A stretch of DNA of 10,489 bases from Isohypsibius dastychi (Eukaryota > Tardigrada > Eutardigrada > Parachela > Isohypsibiidae), in the NCBI GenBank assembly GCA_034696485.1, contig JAQIWT010001518.1:1-10489 (forward strand), written 5' to 3'. Under the pieces are notes generated by a model. The model did no database searches and was not told the origin of the DNA. It saw only the letters and a program-made list of their open reading frames with translations. Position numbers and translations under genes: made by a program. Positions 8,775 through 10,489 of this stretch are shown piece after piece. Every line of letters starts with the position of its first letter. The stretch's first letter is position 1.

Positions 8775-9059
8775 GTACCTCTTGTACCAAAAGTGTGGAA
8801 GAAGTTTAACATTGCAGAGGTAAGACATACGAGTCACACGTTTTGTTCCAGTAAACGTGCCGAGCCTTCCTCGCAAAACCGAAGATGAGGCTGACTCATA
8901 CATGCTCTCCGATTATCGACATCTCTTTAAGACGTATTTCGGCGTGGCAGCAGCTGTCGATTGTCGTAGATTACAAATGGTAACCAGATGTTAGTCCTGC
9001 AGGCGACACTTGTCTGCTGCTCCTTAGTGTTATTGTATCTTACTTCGTCTTGCTGCGAA

Positions 9060-9176
9060 ACAACATTCGCAGAACGGCAAAGTACTGCATCGCGTCAGAT
9101 CCGGTTTTCAGGCTAGCGTATACGGCAGACAGTTTGGGTATAAAAACAGCCGGTCGATTCACTTGAGCTGTCATTT
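9060..9176 (+). promoter_or_regulatory. Promoter of the second VIT-vWA gene
   Basis: TATAAAAA at 9139-9146 is followed 34 bases from its start by TCATTT at 9171-9176, a full match to the TCAKTY initiator with A9173 as likely start base. The 5' UTR would then be about 62 bases. Upstream lie ACAACATTCG at 9060-9069, TACTGCATCGC at 9083-9093, and a 22-base block at 9094-9115 that matches 5302-5323 of the first copy at 21 of 22 positions. A CRE-like TGACGTCG sits in the 5' UTR at 9203-9210. Confidence 0.75.
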
Positions 9177-9234
9177 CCATTTCTTACAGCTGTGGTTATT
9201 GCTGACGTCGCAATTACCTTATCTCCACTCGACA

Positions 9235-10489
9235 ATGAGAAATATAATTCTCTCCTTTGCTGCGGTGGTAATCACCGCAGGTTTGAATATCGTGGATGGA
9301 CGATCTCCACCGCTTCCTTTTGGGAGCTTTATTGGTCTGATTGTGAAGGAGAAAAACACTCCTGTTCCTCTGAAATCTGTCAACTACGATGTTCAAGTGC
9401 GCTCCTTCGCCAGTCGAATCACCATTCAACAAGTTTACAAGAATGAGGAGACCACGGACTTGGAGTGCGTTTATGGATTTCCCATAAACGACCAGGCCGG
9501 CGTTGTTGGATTTACTGTAACCATCGATGACCGGTAAGCAATCCATTTGGGAAGTGCCTTGATGAAACCATTACGCACTTTCGGATAGTTGAATATTAAC
9601 TTATTTTGGACAAAACTGAAAAGCGTACCGAATTCGTTGTCAAAACCAGAAGTAGGAACATGAGAAGTAAGTAGGGTCTGATGGTAGGTCGCACTTTTTC
9701 CGGTCAAACAGGTCCGACCTGTTTTGATGTAGCCAACTTCGCCTCAAAATAATGAGTTCCGTCGAGGAGCTACGCTTTCATGACAGTGACCAACAGCGCA
9801 ACATGCTTTTTCAGAGTTATCCAAAGTGAATTCAAGAAAAAAGAGGAAGCTTTCAAAGAATACAACGAAGCCCTCAAGAAAGGTGAAGGAGCGTATTTAC
9901 TGGACCAAGCTGATCGAAGCGATGATACGTATATTCTGAGTGTCGGTCGGCTTCCACCAGGGAAACAATGTCTGATTTCCATCTCCTATGTGTCAACTCT
10001 GGAATCCGTGAATGAAACAACCCTTCGACTTGTTATTCCAACTTCCCTCTATCCACGCTACAATCCGACGCCATTGACAACCAAGGGACAAGTGGCGCCT
10101 CCCGATGTTTTCAAAGCAGAAGTGCCATATACTTCCAGTCTGAATGCATCAATCACTACATTCGACAAGATCAAGTCTGTTTCATCACCAACCCATCCAG
10201 TCACCGTTCGCATTCAAAATGACACTCAAGTTGGGGTGACCTTTGGAGCAAAGCAGCCACTGGATAAAGACTTCTTTCTGGATATCGAAGTGAACAGCAA
10301 CCCGGAACAACATGTAGAAGTCGAAGAGTATGCACCAGGAAAATTTGCTGCAATGTATTCGTATGTCCCGCATTCGGAAGGCGAGAAGAAGAAGCGGATC
10401 AACACAGAACTGATATTTGTCGTGGATTGCTCAGGCTCAATGCAAGATCAAAACAAAATTGATGATGCGAGAACAGCTATGCAGATATT
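9235..10489 (+). CDS. Secreted VIT and vWA domain protein, second tandem copy (3' end outside window)
   Basis: Exon 1 (9235-9533) and exon 2 (9815 to the window edge) join through a 281 bp intron, phase 2, at the same codon as in the first copy. The visible protein has 324 complete codons. The ATG at 9235 is chosen because its signal peptide (MRNIILSFAAVVITAG and on) aligns with the start of the first copy. An in-frame ATG at 9163 lies just upstream of the likely initiator and so is probably not transcribed. The VIT domain is nearly identical to that of the first copy (IVKEKNTPVPLKSVNY, VYGFPINDQA, EEAFKEYNEALKKGEG). The vWA domain has begun, with D304-C-S306-G-S308 of the MIDAS site. T and D of the later MIDAS loops lie beyond the edge. 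There is no stop or frameshift, so this copy looks functional. Substitutions relative to the first copy are mostly synonymous, which points to purifying selection on both. Confidence 0.92.

Larger units (their letters stand above)
8177..9059. other. 3' UTR and spacer between the tandem VIT-vWA genes
   Basis: No gene is supported here. No canonical AATAAA follows the stop at 8176; AATATA at 8281-8286 is a weak candidate for the poly(A) signal. The stretch includes a 10-base palindrome CTACCGGTAG at 8529-8538 and two long homopolymer runs, listed separately. Open frames rich in glycine or proline here are created by those runs. Confidence 0.55.

Noticed and set aside
8494-8903. Poly-glycine and poly-proline encoding frames on both strands
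   Set aside because: They exist only because homopolymer G and C runs contain no stop codons. There is no other protein signal.
9163-9234. Upstream in-frame start codon for the second VIT-vWA gene
   Set aside because: It lies just before the best initiator and only 17 bases from the end of the TATA box. The signal peptide homologous to copy one starts at 9235.
1-10489. tRNA, rRNA, CRISPR or transposon features
   Set aside because: No cloverleaf with T-loop box, no repeat-spacer array, and no transposase or terminal inverted repeats were recognised on either strand.

Overview
The window is eukaryotic nuclear DNA from a compact invertebrate genome. Genes are split by short GT-AG introns (56 to 308 bp), two of the proteins start with signal peptides, and promoters carry a TATA box, in two cases with an arthropod-type initiator (TCAKTY). 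A metazoan is clear from the protein families: BCS1, LRR with C-terminal cap, and VIT plus vWA. An ecdysozoan such as a crustacean or tardigrade would fit, but the sequence alone does not fix the taxon. Every supported gene is on the + strand. No prokaryotic, viral or CRISPR features were seen.

Layout. (1) 1-931: the last three exons of the mitochondrial AAA chaperone BCS1, cut by the left edge, with a probable poly(A) signal at 1417. (2) 1998-4092: a complete four-exon gene for a secreted leucine-rich-repeat-like protein of 611 residues, built from two copies of one two-exon unit. (3) 4093-5255: about 1.2 kb of spacer holding one doubtful ORF with a TATA motif upstream. (4) 5428-8176: a complete three-exon gene for a secreted 840-residue VIT-vWA protein of the VWA5A type with an intact MIDAS metal site. 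(5) 8177-9059: spacer with a G13 run and a C29 run. (6) 9235 to the right edge: a second, tandem VIT-vWA gene, intact as far as it is visible.

The two VIT-vWA genes are a tandem duplication. They share protein sequence, intron positions and phases, and promoter motifs. A central tract of exon 2 is clearly more alike than its flanks, which suggests gene conversion. BCS1 is a housekeeping gene of the mitochondrial inner membrane and has no evident functional link to its neighbours. The LRR-like protein and the VIT-vWA proteins are all predicted to be secreted and to bind partners outside the cell, so they could serve in extracellular matrix, body fluid or defence. That role is inference only. 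Exon coordinates were assigned by reading splice consensus, frame continuity and agreement between paralogues.
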